Source: Ignavibacteriales bacterium
Lineage (GTDB): Bacteria; Bacteroidota; Ignavibacteria; Ignavibacteriales; Ignavibacteriaceae
Direction: 5' to 3'
NCBI GenBank assembly: GCA_016707285.1
Contig: JADJIA010000001.1
Span: forward strand, 1 to 64,000
DNA: 64,000 nt
The translations under genes were made by a program, and so were the position numbers. Of this stretch, positions 1 to 8,140 are shown one piece after another (the first letter of the stretch is position 1; each line of letters opens with the position of its first letter). Below the pieces are notes generated by a model. The model saw only the letters and a list, made by a program, of their open reading frames with translations. It ran no database searches and had not been told where the DNA came from.

Positions 1-19
1 GCTGCCAAAATCTTCCAAA

Positions 20-1993
20 CTATGGGTTCACGACCATTAATTTAATACTCTCAAAAACATCAAGGGAGGCCGGATTTGCGAGTGCTTCCCTGTTATCGGG
101 CTCTTCTCCGGCGAAGATTTTTGTGATGGCAATTTCAACTTTTTTGCCACTTATTGTTCTGGGTACTTCATTAATTTTGAATATTCTGTGTGGCACATGT
201 CTCGGTGAAGCTTTTTCTTTTAACGACTTTTTTATTTTGAGAACCAAATCGGGTGAAAGCTCACAACCTGATTTTAAGACAACAAAAAGGAAAATTTCTA
301 TTTCATCTTTAACATTAATTCCCGCAACTATCGAATCTTCAATTTCAGGGATTTCTTCAACTATCCGGTAAATTTCAGCAGTTCCGATCCGTACTCCACC
401 GGGGTTAAGTGTTGCATCGCTTCTGCCATAAACGATGACTCCCCCGTTTTTCGTTATTCTGATATAGTCGCCATGTCGCCAGACCCCGGGGTATCGTGAA
501 AAATAGGCATCTTTATATTTAACATCCCCTTCATCGTTCCAAAATTCAACAGGCATTGAAGGAAATGGAAGTGAGCAAACCAATTCTCCTTTTTCTCCTT
601 CAAGTAACTTTCCCGATTCATCAAAAACCTCAACTTTCATTCCGAGTCCCCGACCCTGAATTTCACCCGAAATAACGGGTAAAATTGGACAGCCGAGCAT
701 AAAACATGAAACTATATCGGTTCCTCCTGAAATGGAAGAAAGTTGTAAATCTTTTTTTACATTTTTATAAACCCATTCAAAATTACACTCCAGCAGGGGT
801 GAACCGGTTGAAAGGATCGCCTTTAACTTATTGTAATTATACATCGTTAAGGGTTTGATTTCATTCTTTTCAGTAAGAGACAAAAATTTGGGACTGGTTC
901 CAAAAACTGACACTTCCTGCTCTGAAACAAACTTCCATAAAATTGAGGCATTTGGATAAACCACTGAACCGTCAAATAAAACTATCTCTGCCCCGACAAG
1001 TAAACCGCTAACCAACCAGTTCCACATCATCCAACCTGTGGTCGTGAAATATAATAATTTGTCATCAACCTTCAGATCGGTGTGAAGAGCCAGTTCTTTG
1101 TAATGTTGCAACATTGTTCCACCGGTGCCATGAACAATACATTTTGGTTTTCCCGTGGTTCCGGAGGAGTATAGAATATAAAGCGGGTGAGAAAATTCAA
1201 CTTGTTCAAAAGTTTCAGTTGGATCGTGTTCATCGATAAAATCGTCAAAGTAAACAAAATTGTCCGGTAAATCGTGAGAATATTTGACGGTTTCACCATC
1301 AAAATTTTGAAATGCGGGGATCAGAACCACTTTTTGAAGTGACTTAAATGCCCGGGTGATCTCGATGATTTTTGGCAGACAGTTAAATCTTTTTCCGTTG
1401 TAATCATAAGACTCAACTGCAAACAAAATCTTCGGGTCTATTTGTCCAAACCTGTCAATGACTGCCTGAGTGCCAAAATCGGGTGAACAAGATGACCAAA
1501 TAGCCCCGATTGTTGATGTAGCCATAAGTCCCATCACAGCTTCGGGGATGTTTGAAGAAAAAGAGGCAACCCTGTCACCTTTTCCCACTCCGGCAGCTTT
1601 AAGTGCTGAAGCTAATTTTAACGAGACAGACTTAAATTTGTCAGATTTTATCCTGAAACTGCCAAAACCTTCACGATAAGAGGTAATCGCAAATTCATTT
1701 TGCAGTTTTTTGAATATATTTTCTGCATAGTTAAGTTTTAGACCCTCAAACCACTTTCCACCCGGCATTATCCGTTCAGAGAGGACATTTTGATATGTTC
1801 CGCTAAAAGTTAGATCTGCAAACTCAAAAATGTCTTCCCAGAATTTCTCAATCTCTGTGACGGAATAATCGTAGAGTTCCTGATAATTTTTGATTTCCGA
1901 ATCATGTTTTTTATTCACAAAATCGATGAAACGGGTGATGTTAGCTTCGGAAACTCTTTTTTCTGATGGGATCCAGAGTGGCTTTTTTGTCAA
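20..1993 (-). CDS. aacS: Acetoacetyl-CoA synthetase (acetoacetate--CoA ligase)
   Basis: Activates acetoacetate to acetoacetyl-CoA with ATP through an acyl-adenylate, a cytosolic route feeding ketone bodies into lipid or acetyl-CoA metabolism. It belongs to the ANL adenylate-forming superfamily: the AMP-binding signature YSSGTTGKPK is near residue 273, followed by the family-typical TTTGWMMWN stretch, and the C-terminal domain carries a Lys in SGKKVE as expected for the adenylation lysine. The reading frame is open back to an ATG at 2050, but that start would overlap the upstream flavin reductase by 44 bases. A TTG at 1993-1991 preceded by AGGAG six bases away leaves a 13-base gap and gives 657 residues, the normal length for AacS, so I chose it. 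It is the last gene of the purC-to-aacS minus-strand run. A propionyl- or acetyl-CoA synthetase is less likely because the N-terminal FWEDIFEF region is AacS-like. Confidence 0.9.
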   Translation of the reverse strand: MTKKPLWIPSEKRVSEANITRFIDFVNKKHDSEIKNYQELYDYSVTEIEKFWEDIFEFADLTFSGTYQNVLSERIMPGGKWFEGLKLNYAENIFKKLQNEFAITSYREGFGSFRIKSDKFKSVSLKLASALKAAGVGKGDRVASFSSNIPEAVMGLMATSTIGAIWSSCSPDFGTQAVIDRFGQIDPKILFAVESYDYNGKRFNCLPKIIEITRAFKSLQKVVLIPAFQNFDGETVKYSHDLPDNFVYFDDFIDEHDPTETFEQVEFSHPLYILYSSGTTGKPKCIVHGTGGTMLQHYKELALHTDLKVDDKLLYFTTTGWMMWNWLVSGLLVGAEIVLFDGSVVYPNASILWKFVSEQEVSVFGTSPKFLSLTEKNEIKPLTMYNYNKLKAILSTGSPLLECNFEWVYKNVKKDLQLSSISGGTDIVSCFMLGCPILPVISGEIQGRGLGMKVEVFDESGKLLEGEKGELVCSLPFPSMPVEFWNDEGDVKYKDAYFSRYPGVWRHGDYIRITKNGGVIVYGRSDATLNPGGVRIGTAEIYRIVEEIPEIEDSIVAGINVKDEIEIFLFVVLKSGCELSPDLVLKIKKSLKEKASPRHVPHRIFKINEVPRTISGKKVEIAITKIFAGEEPDNREALANPASLDVFESIKLMVVNP

Positions 1994-2006
1994 ATAAAAC
2001 TCCTGA

Positions 2007-2990
2007 TTAAAGTTTTCCTGCTTCAAGCGCCAACGCCCAAGCCAGGTCAAGTCTGTTTAGATTAAGCGCCAGTTTGGCACTTTTTTCAAAGTTTTTGATT
2101 TTCTGAATGGTTGGTAAACTCATCATTTCATCATTTTTAAACAACAGCTTTACCACTTTTTCAATCTCACCTCTACGCAAATAACGATTAAATGCCGAAG
2201 CATCATTTTCGAAACCCGACAGTTCTTTACTTGTAATTGCAAGTAATATCTGTTTGTTCTCAGAAACATCCGGAACCCCGGTAGAGTTTGCAAATGCACC
2301 CAATTCATTTCCTGAATAACTGTGGGAATCGAGCATAAACTTTGGTAAATTATCAAATCCGATACACCTCTTCCCCACCGGTTTTTCAACTTCAAAAACT
2401 GCATCACCCGAAGCCCTGGAATAGAAGTCACCCGACATTCTTGCAACAAGATCAATTTTATCAGGAATTATTAGTCCATCACGGAAAATATCCTCCGCCA
2501 CATGGAAAAGAATTACTTCACAAATCGCGATGTTTGCTGCCGCTCCCCCTTCACCAAAACTTTCCATCTTTAGAAGATTACACTCCATCCTGAAAGCAGA
2601 TTCTTTGACAGCAAAAGGTTTTACCATAACAGATTCTATCCGCGTGAATCCCGCTTTTATAAATTCATCCACTTCGGGCTCAAACTCGGAGGATGCCAGA
2701 CTTATTTGTTGAACCATCTCGTAAGAAACCGAGTGAATTACACACTCCCCTGTTGCCATGAGGTTGTTATAAGTATCCTTCAAAGTTGCATCCCGTCCTT
2801 TTCTGGAGGGTGAAAACGCAACAATCGGAGGATTGGCACCAAATACATTAAAAAAGGAGAACGGAGAGAGGTTTGGGATGCCTTCAGGTGAAAGAGTTGA
2901 AACTAATGCAATGGGACGCGGAGCAACATCACCCTGGAGTAATCTCTGCACCTCGGGAAATGTGACTAATTTTGGGTCAATTGTTTTCAT
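2007..2990 (-). CDS. Flavin reductase family protein (FMN-binding split barrel)
   Basis: The first ~200 residues form a flavin-reductase-like split barrel: the N-terminal segment contains the GDVAPRPIALVST and NLSPFSFFNVFG motifs typical of the DIM6/NTAB family that binds FMN, often reducing flavin with NAD(P)H. Residues ~200-327 are a C-terminal extension common in homologues from this part of the tree, of unknown role. It sits directly downstream of recX: a GAGGA Shine-Dalgarno lies inside the end of recX and the start codon follows the recX stop by two bases, so the two are probably co-transcribed. The substrate of any partner oxygenase is not evident from the neighbours. The family call is firm; the physiological role is unknown. 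Confidence 0.8.
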   Translation of the reverse strand: MKTIDPKLVTFPEVQRLLQGDVAPRPIALVSTLSPEGIPNLSPFSFFNVFGANPPIVAFSPSRKGRDATLKDTYNNLMATGECVIHSVSYEMVQQISLASSEFEPEVDEFIKAGFTRIESVMVKPFAVKESAFRMECNLLKMESFGEGGAAANIAICEVILFHVAEDIFRDGLIIPDKIDLVARMSGDFYSRASGDAVFEVEKPVGKRCIGFDNLPKFMLDSHSYSGNELGAFANSTGVPDVSENKQILLAITSKELSGFENDASAFNRYLRRGEIEKVVKLLFKNDEMMSLPTIQKIKNFEKSAKLALNLNRLDLAWALALEAGKL

Positions 2991-2992
2991 AT

Positions 2993-3640
2993 TTATTCCT
3001 CAAAATCACCGGGATCGGTTCCGGCAGATTTTAGATATTCTTTAATAATCTCAAAAGAGAAACCTTTTCCAACAAGACAGGCTGTCAATTTTTGATCAAT
3101 CAGCCGTTTATCTGTAAATCGTTTTTTCAACGACATAAGTTTCTTATTTCCAACTAATTTAATATTGTCCATCTCCACATCGAGATCTTTTGCCTCGGCA
3201 AGCATCTCTTCAATTATCTTTTTATCCACACCTTTTTCCATCAAACGGGCTTTTGTTTTTTGCACCCCGTCATGGCGAAGATTCATCGATTCGTTAATCA
3301 TCAATTCCGCATATTTTCGATCATCGATATATTTTATGTTGGATAACTTCTCGATAACCGACTCAATCACCGGTTTTGTAAACTTTTTTTGATAAAGTTT
3401 TCTACGAAGTTCCATTTTTGAATGAAGTCTTCTTCCCAGATAACCAAGAGCCTTTTGTTCACAACTGTAAAGTTCGTTTTCTCTTGACAATGAGTCAAGG
3501 GCTTCTTCACCGAGGATGTCGCCTTTTCGCAACCCAAGTTCATAAACAAGCAATTTAGGCACTACAAGACCAACTCCGGAATCGAATTCAACGATTGCAA
3601 AGGTTTCGTTTTTAAGTTTAATGTTTAATATTTCAGCCAT
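2993..3640 (-). CDS. recX: Regulatory protein RecX
   Basis: RecX binds RecA filaments and limits their extension, modulating recombination and the DNA-damage response. The protein shows the RecX three-helix repeat pattern: ALGYLGRRLHSKMELRRKL in the first repeat, then IKYIDDRKYAELMI, and a basic third repeat near the C terminus. The frame extends to an ATG at 3655, but that codon lies inside a terminator-like hairpin following recA. The next ATG at 3640 starts MAEILNIKL, lies just past the T tract and gives 215 residues, so I prefer it. A strong Shine-Dalgarno is missing for either start. It lies downstream of recA in the same direction, the classical arrangement, with the hairpin suggesting that recX is expressed only by partial read-through. 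Confidence 0.85.
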   Translation of the reverse strand: MAEILNIKLKNETFAIVEFDSGVGLVVPKLLVYELGLRKGDILGEEALDSLSRENELYSCEQKALGYLGRRLHSKMELRRKLYQKKFTKPVIESVIEKLSNIKYIDDRKYAELMINESMNLRHDGVQKTKARLMEKGVDKKIIEEMLAEAKDLDVEMDNIKLVGNKKLMSLKKRFTDKRLIDQKLTACLVGKGFSFEIIKEYLKSAGTDPGDFEE

Positions 3641-3644
3641 AAGT

Positions 3645-3668
3645 AAAAAAGGCATCTGTTACGATGCC
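3645..3668 (-). terminator. Intrinsic terminator/attenuator between recA and recX
   Basis: On the minus strand the stem GGCATC / GATGCC with a 6-base loop is followed at once by six T residues. It lies between the recA stop (3677) and the recX start (3640). In E. coli the recA-recX junction carries a partial terminator that keeps RecX far below RecA; the placement here suggests the same logic. Confidence 0.65.
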
Positions 3669-3676
3669 CATTTAAT

Positions 3677-4693
3677 CTATTCTTTAACAACCACCGGCTC
3701 AATGAGTCCGATCTTTGTTTTAACTTCTACTGCAAGTCGGTCGAACATATCAGGGAATTCCAGCAGTTTTTGTCTGAATTGTTCTCTTCCCTGGAATCTG
3801 TCTTCGCCAAAAGTGAACCAGCTTCCACCTTTTTTGATAATACCGGTATCAACACCAAGATCAATCAAATCACCGGTTTTGCTAATACCTTCGTTATATA
3901 AAATGTCGAATTCAACTTCTTTAAACGGAGCAGCAACCTTGCTTTTTACAATTTTAATTTTTGTTCTGTTGCCAACCACATCAGTACCCTCTTTAATTTG
4001 GGCTACTCTTCTGATATCCATTCTGAGGGAGGCATAAAACTTTAATGCATTTCCACCGGTTGTGGTCTCGGGATTTCCAAACATCACTCCGATTTTGCTA
4101 CGCAGTTGATTCGTGAAAATAACCGCAGTTTTTGATCTGGAAATTGCTCCCGTCAGTTTCCTTAGAGCCTGTGACATCAGTCGTGCCTGAACCGCCATGT
4201 GGGAATCTCCCATCTCTCCTTCAATTTCAGCTCTGGGAACCAAAGCGGCAACTGAATCGATCACAATAACATCAAGTGCATTACTTCTAACGAGTGTATC
4301 ACAAATTTCGAGTGCCTGTTCACCAAAATCGGGTTGGGAAAGGAGTAAATTTGGAGTATCAACGCCAAGTCTCTTGGCATAATTAAGATCAAGAGCATGT
4401 TCTGCATCTATAAAAGCTGCTATTCCACCCGTTTTTTGTGCTTCTGCAATTACATGGAGACAAATTGTAGTTTTACCACTCGACTCGGGACCGTAAATTT
4501 CAGTGATTCTTCCGCGTGGAATCCCACCAATTCCAAGAGCCCTGTCAAGAGAAAGTGCACCCGTTGGGATGCATTCAACCTTGTTGATCACCCCGTCACC
4601 AAGTCTCATGATCGAGCCTTTACCAAAGGCCTTCTCAATATTTAATATTGTTTCATCAATAATTTTATTTTTTACATCGTGTGTATCAGCCAT
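3677..4693 (-). CDS. recA: Recombinase RecA
   Basis: ATP-dependent DNA strand-exchange protein and co-protease for SOS-type repressors. At 338 residues it is close to normal length but has a short C-terminal tail lacking the long acidic extension of E. coli RecA. The Walker A motif GPESSGKTT is at residues 68-76, the Walker B VIVIDSVAAL follows near residue 140, and the DNA-binding L2 region with NQLRSKIGV and GNPETTTGGNALKFYAS is intact. The ATG is preceded by AGGAG with good spacing. The 101-base gap to cinA upstream probably holds its promoter; I saw no convincing LexA-type operator there. A hairpin after the stop separates it from recX. Confidence 0.98.
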   Translation of the reverse strand: MADTHDVKNKIIDETILNIEKAFGKGSIMRLGDGVINKVECIPTGALSLDRALGIGGIPRGRITEIYGPESSGKTTICLHVIAEAQKTGGIAAFIDAEHALDLNYAKRLGVDTPNLLLSQPDFGEQALEICDTLVRSNALDVIVIDSVAALVPRAEIEGEMGDSHMAVQARLMSQALRKLTGAISRSKTAVIFTNQLRSKIGVMFGNPETTTGGNALKFYASLRMDIRRVAQIKEGTDVVGNRTKIKIVKSKVAAPFKEVEFDILYNEGISKTGDLIDLGVDTGIIKKGGSWFTFGEDRFQGREQFRQKLLEFPDMFDRLAVEVKTKIGLIEPVVVKE

Positions 4694-4794
4694 TTATGAC
4701 TCCTAAAATTGTTTTTTTTGTAAAATTTTTCACTTGATTGTTGACACCTTCTCAATTAGATTCTGATCCGACTTGAACAGACAAAAAAGTAGTA

Positions 4795-6051
4795 TCATGA
4801 ATCAAGACTGATCCCAAGAACAAACCTTCTGACCATCTCCAGGGCTGCTTGAGAGGCTCTAATTTTGTTTTCGATTCTTGTGCCTCCGAAGTTAAATTTT
4901 TTCGAGAGTGCTTTTTCGTGAGAAGCTACTGCAATATAAACAAGACCAACAGGTTTTGTTGGTGTTGCCCCTTTTGGTCCAAGTATTCCTGTTATGGACA
5001 GACCAAGATCAGTCCCGGATATAGCTCTTATCCCCTTTGCCATCTCAATTGCCACTTCGTCAGAAACAGAACCTTTCTCCTGAATCAAATCTTCATCCAC
5101 CTGTAAAATCTCAACTTTCGCTGCATTGCTGTATGCGATCACCCCTCTTTCGAAGTATTCGCTGCTGCCCGAAATGTCAGTTATAAGATTGGAGATACAC
5201 CCGCCTGTGCATGATTCAGCAATTGAAAGTGTTAATTGTCTCTCTTTTAAAAGATTACCAACAACAAGACCAAGTTGTTCCTCACCTTTACCATAAATAT
5301 AACGACCGGCTCTTAATCTTAGCTGTTGATTAGCAGCACTAACAAGTTCGTTTGCCTGTTCCATCGTTTCAGCTTCAGCAGTCAGTCGGATTTTTACACC
5401 TTGAAGATTGGGTAAAAAAGCGACTTTAACTCCTCTAAACACCTCATCAATGGGCGAAAGTTTGTCGTAGAGTGTCGATTCGGCAATTCCTGTGGTTAAA
5501 ACACTTAATCTGGCAATGTGTTTCAGTTTGCCGTTAAATCTTGCAGTGAGATTAGGGAGAACAAAATTGTTCATCATTGCCTTCATCTCTCCGGGCACAC
5601 CGGGCATCACCGCAAAAACTTTGTCGTGTCTATCAATCCAGAATCCCGGCGCGGTTCCGTTAAAATTCCTGATAGCAATACAACACTCGGGGACACGACA
5701 TTGATCTTCATTAGTGGGTGAAACTTCTCTGCCAAACCTGGCAAATCGTTCTTTGATGTCGTTCAGGACATCTTCGTCACGACGCAAACCGGTTTCAAAA
5801 AAAGCACATATTGCTTCTCTTGTTATGTCATCGTGAGTAGGACCAAGCCCGCCTGTAACGATGATTACATCTGCTCTTTTTCTGGCTTCATTAAAATCTG
5901 ACAGGATATCTTCTTTTGTATCCGCCGTTGTGATAATCTTTGAAACCTCGATCCCCGCTTCACTAAGTTTTGCACCGATAAAAGATGCGTTTGAATTAAT
6001 AGTTTGCCCAATCAGTAATTCATCACCAATTGAGATAATATAAGCCTTCAT
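4795..6051 (-). CDS. cinA: CinA family protein (nicotinamide-nucleotide amidase)
   Basis: Two-domain CinA. Residues 1-~170 form the molybdopterin-binding-like (COG1058) domain, with SIGDELLIGQTINSN at the start and VTGGLGPTHDDITRE in the active region; in characterised homologues this half hydrolyses ADP-ribose or NAD-derived nucleotides. Residues ~255-418 are the PncC amidase domain with the nucleophile region AESCTGG and TPTKPVGLVY, which deamidates nicotinamide mononucleotide to recycle NAD. The usual GIAGP motif reads GILGP here, a conservative change. It overlaps pgpA by one base (stop-start TAATG), indicating translational coupling, and precedes recA, a conserved neighbourhood in many bacteria. 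Confidence 0.93.
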   Translation of the reverse strand: MKAYIISIGDELLIGQTINSNASFIGAKLSEAGIEVSKIITTADTKEDILSDFNEARKRADVIIVTGGLGPTHDDITREAICAFFETGLRRDEDVLNDIKERFARFGREVSPTNEDQCRVPECCIAIRNFNGTAPGFWIDRHDKVFAVMPGVPGEMKAMMNNFVLPNLTARFNGKLKHIARLSVLTTGIAESTLYDKLSPIDEVFRGVKVAFLPNLQGVKIRLTAEAETMEQANELVSAANQQLRLRAGRYIYGKGEEQLGLVVGNLLKERQLTLSIAESCTGGCISNLITDISGSSEYFERGVIAYSNAAKVEILQVDEDLIQEKGSVSDEVAIEMAKGIRAISGTDLGLSITGILGPKGATPTKPVGLVYIAVASHEKALSKKFNFGGTRIENKIRASQAALEMVRRFVLGISLDS

Positions 6052-6515
6052 TAATTGACCTCGGGAAACAAAATTAGAATAATACGCATGATCAAAAAAG
6101 TATAAATTCCGCTCATGATGTCATCAGCCATCACGCCAAGTCCACCTTTAAGTTTTTCAAAATTTCGCGCCGGAAATGGTTTTACAATATCAAGGACACG
6201 CCAGATCAAAAATGCAACAATCAGGTAACCCCATGAGACAGGAACTAACATAAGTGAAATCCACATTCCAACAAATTCATCTATTGTCGCTTCTTTGGGA
6301 TCGGTTCCATATCGATCTTCAAACTTTCCACTAACCCAGATTCCATAGATAGTGGTAATTATTATCAGAGGAATGAGGATAATAAGTGATGAAACCCCCG
6401 GAATCAGGTAAATAAATAGCGCAACCAGACTTCCATAAGTACCTGTAGGACCCTTTAAATATCCCGTAAGCATTCCACTTCCGAGAACTTTATGGATCAC
6501 ATTAAGATTTGCCAA
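6051..6515 (-). CDS. pgpA: Phosphatidylglycerophosphatase A
   Basis: Integral membrane phosphatase that removes the phosphate from phosphatidylglycerophosphate to give phosphatidylglycerol, the step after PgsA. The PgpA signature is present: GPTGTYGSL near the N terminus, the acidic DEFVGMW motif in the middle and GVMADDIMSGIY near the C terminus, with four hydrophobic segments. The frame opens with a TTG at 6515 that overlaps pgsA by 14 bases; a GTG at 6500 is an alternative start giving a protein that begins just before GSGMLTGYLKG. The direct pgsA-pgpA adjacency makes a phospholipid head-group module. Confidence 0.92.
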   Translation of the reverse strand: MANLNVIHKVLGSGMLTGYLKGPTGTYGSLVALFIYLIPGVSSLIILIPLIIITTIYGIWVSGKFEDRYGTDPKEATIDEFVGMWISLMLVPVSWGYLIVAFLIWRVLDIVKPFPARNFEKLKGGLGVMADDIMSGIYTFLIMRIILILFPEVN

Positions 6516-7101
6516 TTTTTAATATTTCTTTAAATAAATGAAAATTATCTTTAATATAAATATACGCAGAGTGCACTGTAATAAAGGCAACCACAATCAG
6601 CCCCCAATCGATCACATCTTTTACAAACATGGAAGCAAAAAAACTGCGAACCTTTTCAGGCAAGACAGAAGAATTCATCAATAGATAAGTTAATAACACA
6701 TAATTAAGGTAAACCATTTCAATAAATGTTTTAACTTTTGCATATCTGCTTGTCGGGAATGGTTTTCTAATGTGCTCGGCATATGATCTGAACCCTGTCA
6801 TAAAAACATCTCGTAAAATGATGATTATTACAGGAAAAATATTAAAAATTCCAAGTATAACCAGGGATATCATTGTTCCGGCGGTTAATATCTTGTCGGC
6901 AATGGGATCCCAGACTTTGCCCCAGTTGGTAAAGTAGTTGAATTTTTTCGCCAGCCAACCGTCATACCAGTCTGTAAGAGCTGCTATCACATAGATAACA
7001 AGTGCAATTTCGTTAAAATAATTACCATCTGTAAGGATAAAAAACATCACGAAAGGAGTGAGAATAATCCTTAAAACAGTGAGCTGGTTTGGAAGTATCA
7101 T
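6502..7101 (-). CDS. pgsA: CDP-diacylglycerol--glycerol-3-phosphate 3-phosphatidyltransferase
   Basis: Membrane enzyme transferring the phosphatidyl group from CDP-diacylglycerol to glycerol-3-phosphate, the committed step to phosphatidylglycerol. The CDP-alcohol phosphotransferase motif is present as DWYDGWLAKK followed by GKVWDPIADK, a variant of DGxxAR-x8-GxxxDxxxD with Lys replacing Arg. Multiple hydrophobic segments span the 199 residues. Its ATG begins one base after the purC stop and its 3' end overlaps pgpA, so purC-pgsA-pgpA-cinA probably form one transcript. Confidence 0.93.
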   Translation of the reverse strand: MILPNQLTVLRIILTPFVMFFILTDGNYFNEIALVIYVIAALTDWYDGWLAKKFNYFTNWGKVWDPIADKILTAGTMISLVILGIFNIFPVIIIILRDVFMTGFRSYAEHIRKPFPTSRYAKVKTFIEMVYLNYVLLTYLLMNSSVLPEKVRSFFASMFVKDVIDWGLIVVAFITVHSAYIYIKDNFHLFKEILKIGKS

Positions 7102-8000
7102 CTAAATCAGTGTTTTTCCGGTGAGTTTGGAATATGCTTCAAGATATTTTTCAGATGTTTTTTGAATAATCTCCGCAGGGAGTTCTGGTGCCGGTGGTTG
7201 TTTGTTAAAATCAATAGACAATAAAAAATCCCTTACAAATTGTTTGTCGTAACTCATCTGAGCTTTACCGGGTTCATAACTTTCAAGATCCCAAAACCTG
7301 GAGGAATCGGGTGTGAGCACTTCATCGGCAAGCATCAACTTCCCATCTGAATCAAGAGCAAATTCCATTTTGGTATCAGCGATAATTACCCCCTTTTCAA
7401 GGGCATAATCAGAACATTTTTTGTAAATAGAAATTGCTTTGTCACGGATATTCTCCATTAATTCAGTTCCGGCTATCTCACAAGCTGTTGCAAAAGAGAT
7501 GTTCTCGTCATGATCGCCTATCTCCGCTTTTTTGTTGATGGGGTAAAAATTGGCTCATCAAGTTTTTCCGATTCGAGAAGTCCCTGACGAAGTTTAACTC
7601 CTGAGATACTTCCGGTATTTCGATAGTCATTCCAACCCGTACCACTGAGATAACCCCTTACTATACATTCGATTGGGACAATCTTCCCTTTTTTAACCAA
7701 CATCGAACGACCTTCCAATTCAGAACGATATTCCCTGAACTCAACGGGATAGTCTTCCACATTCATCGAGAGAAAATGATTGGGTACCAAATCCCTTGTA
7801 TAATCGAACCAAAAAGCTGATATCGAATTTAGAACAGCACCTTTATATGGAATCCCCTGATTCATTATCACATCAAAAGCCGAGAGTCTGTCACTTGAAA
7901 CAAACAATAAATTTTCGCCTGATGAATAAATTTCCCTTACTTTGCCTGAAGCAACATGGGTGAGATTTTTAAATTCCGGTTTTAAAAGGACTTTGGTCAT
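7102..8000 (-). CDS. purC: Phosphoribosylaminoimidazole-succinocarboxamide synthase, frameshifted as read
   Basis: SAICAR synthetase, the purine-biosynthesis step condensing CAIR with aspartate using ATP. The N-terminal part (8000 to ~7530) carries GKVREIYSSG, SDRLSAFDV and IVRGYLSGTGWNDY; the C-terminal part (~7530 to 7102) continues with FATACEIAGTELME and FALDSDGKLMLADEVLTPDSSRFWD. The two halves lie in different frames. At the six-base T run 7528-7533 (A run on the coding strand), adding one base restores FTPSTK-AEIGDHDEN, so this is probably a homopolymer under-call rather than a dead gene. Of several in-frame ATGs I chose 8000 (MTKVLL) by family length; 8009 or 8030 remain possible. First gene of the minus-strand run; a palindrome lies just upstream. 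Confidence 0.88.
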
Positions 8001-8035
8001 ATCTATCATTTTTTTGAATTTGAATAACAAATTTA

Positions 8036-8057
8036 GGAAATATTAAAAAATATTTCC
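8036..8057. repeat. Perfect 9-bp inverted repeat upstream of purC
   Basis: GGAAATATT, a four-base AAAA loop, then AATATTTCC. It lies 36 bases upstream of the chosen purC start in the divergent space between purC and the secreted protein gene. It could be an operator or an RNA hairpin in the purC leader; it does not match an operator I recognise. Confidence 0.45.
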
Positions 8058-8140
8058 TTCTGATTTCATAATATAAAAAATTCTTTGTAACTTGCTACCC
8101 TCACAATTCTCATTTAATACATCTATCGATTGGAGCACTC

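Noticed and set aside
4694..4794. LexA/SOS operator upstream of recA
   Set aside because: A CTG...CAG pair is visible but with 12 rather than 10 intervening bases, and no Gram-positive-type box is present. Not supportable.
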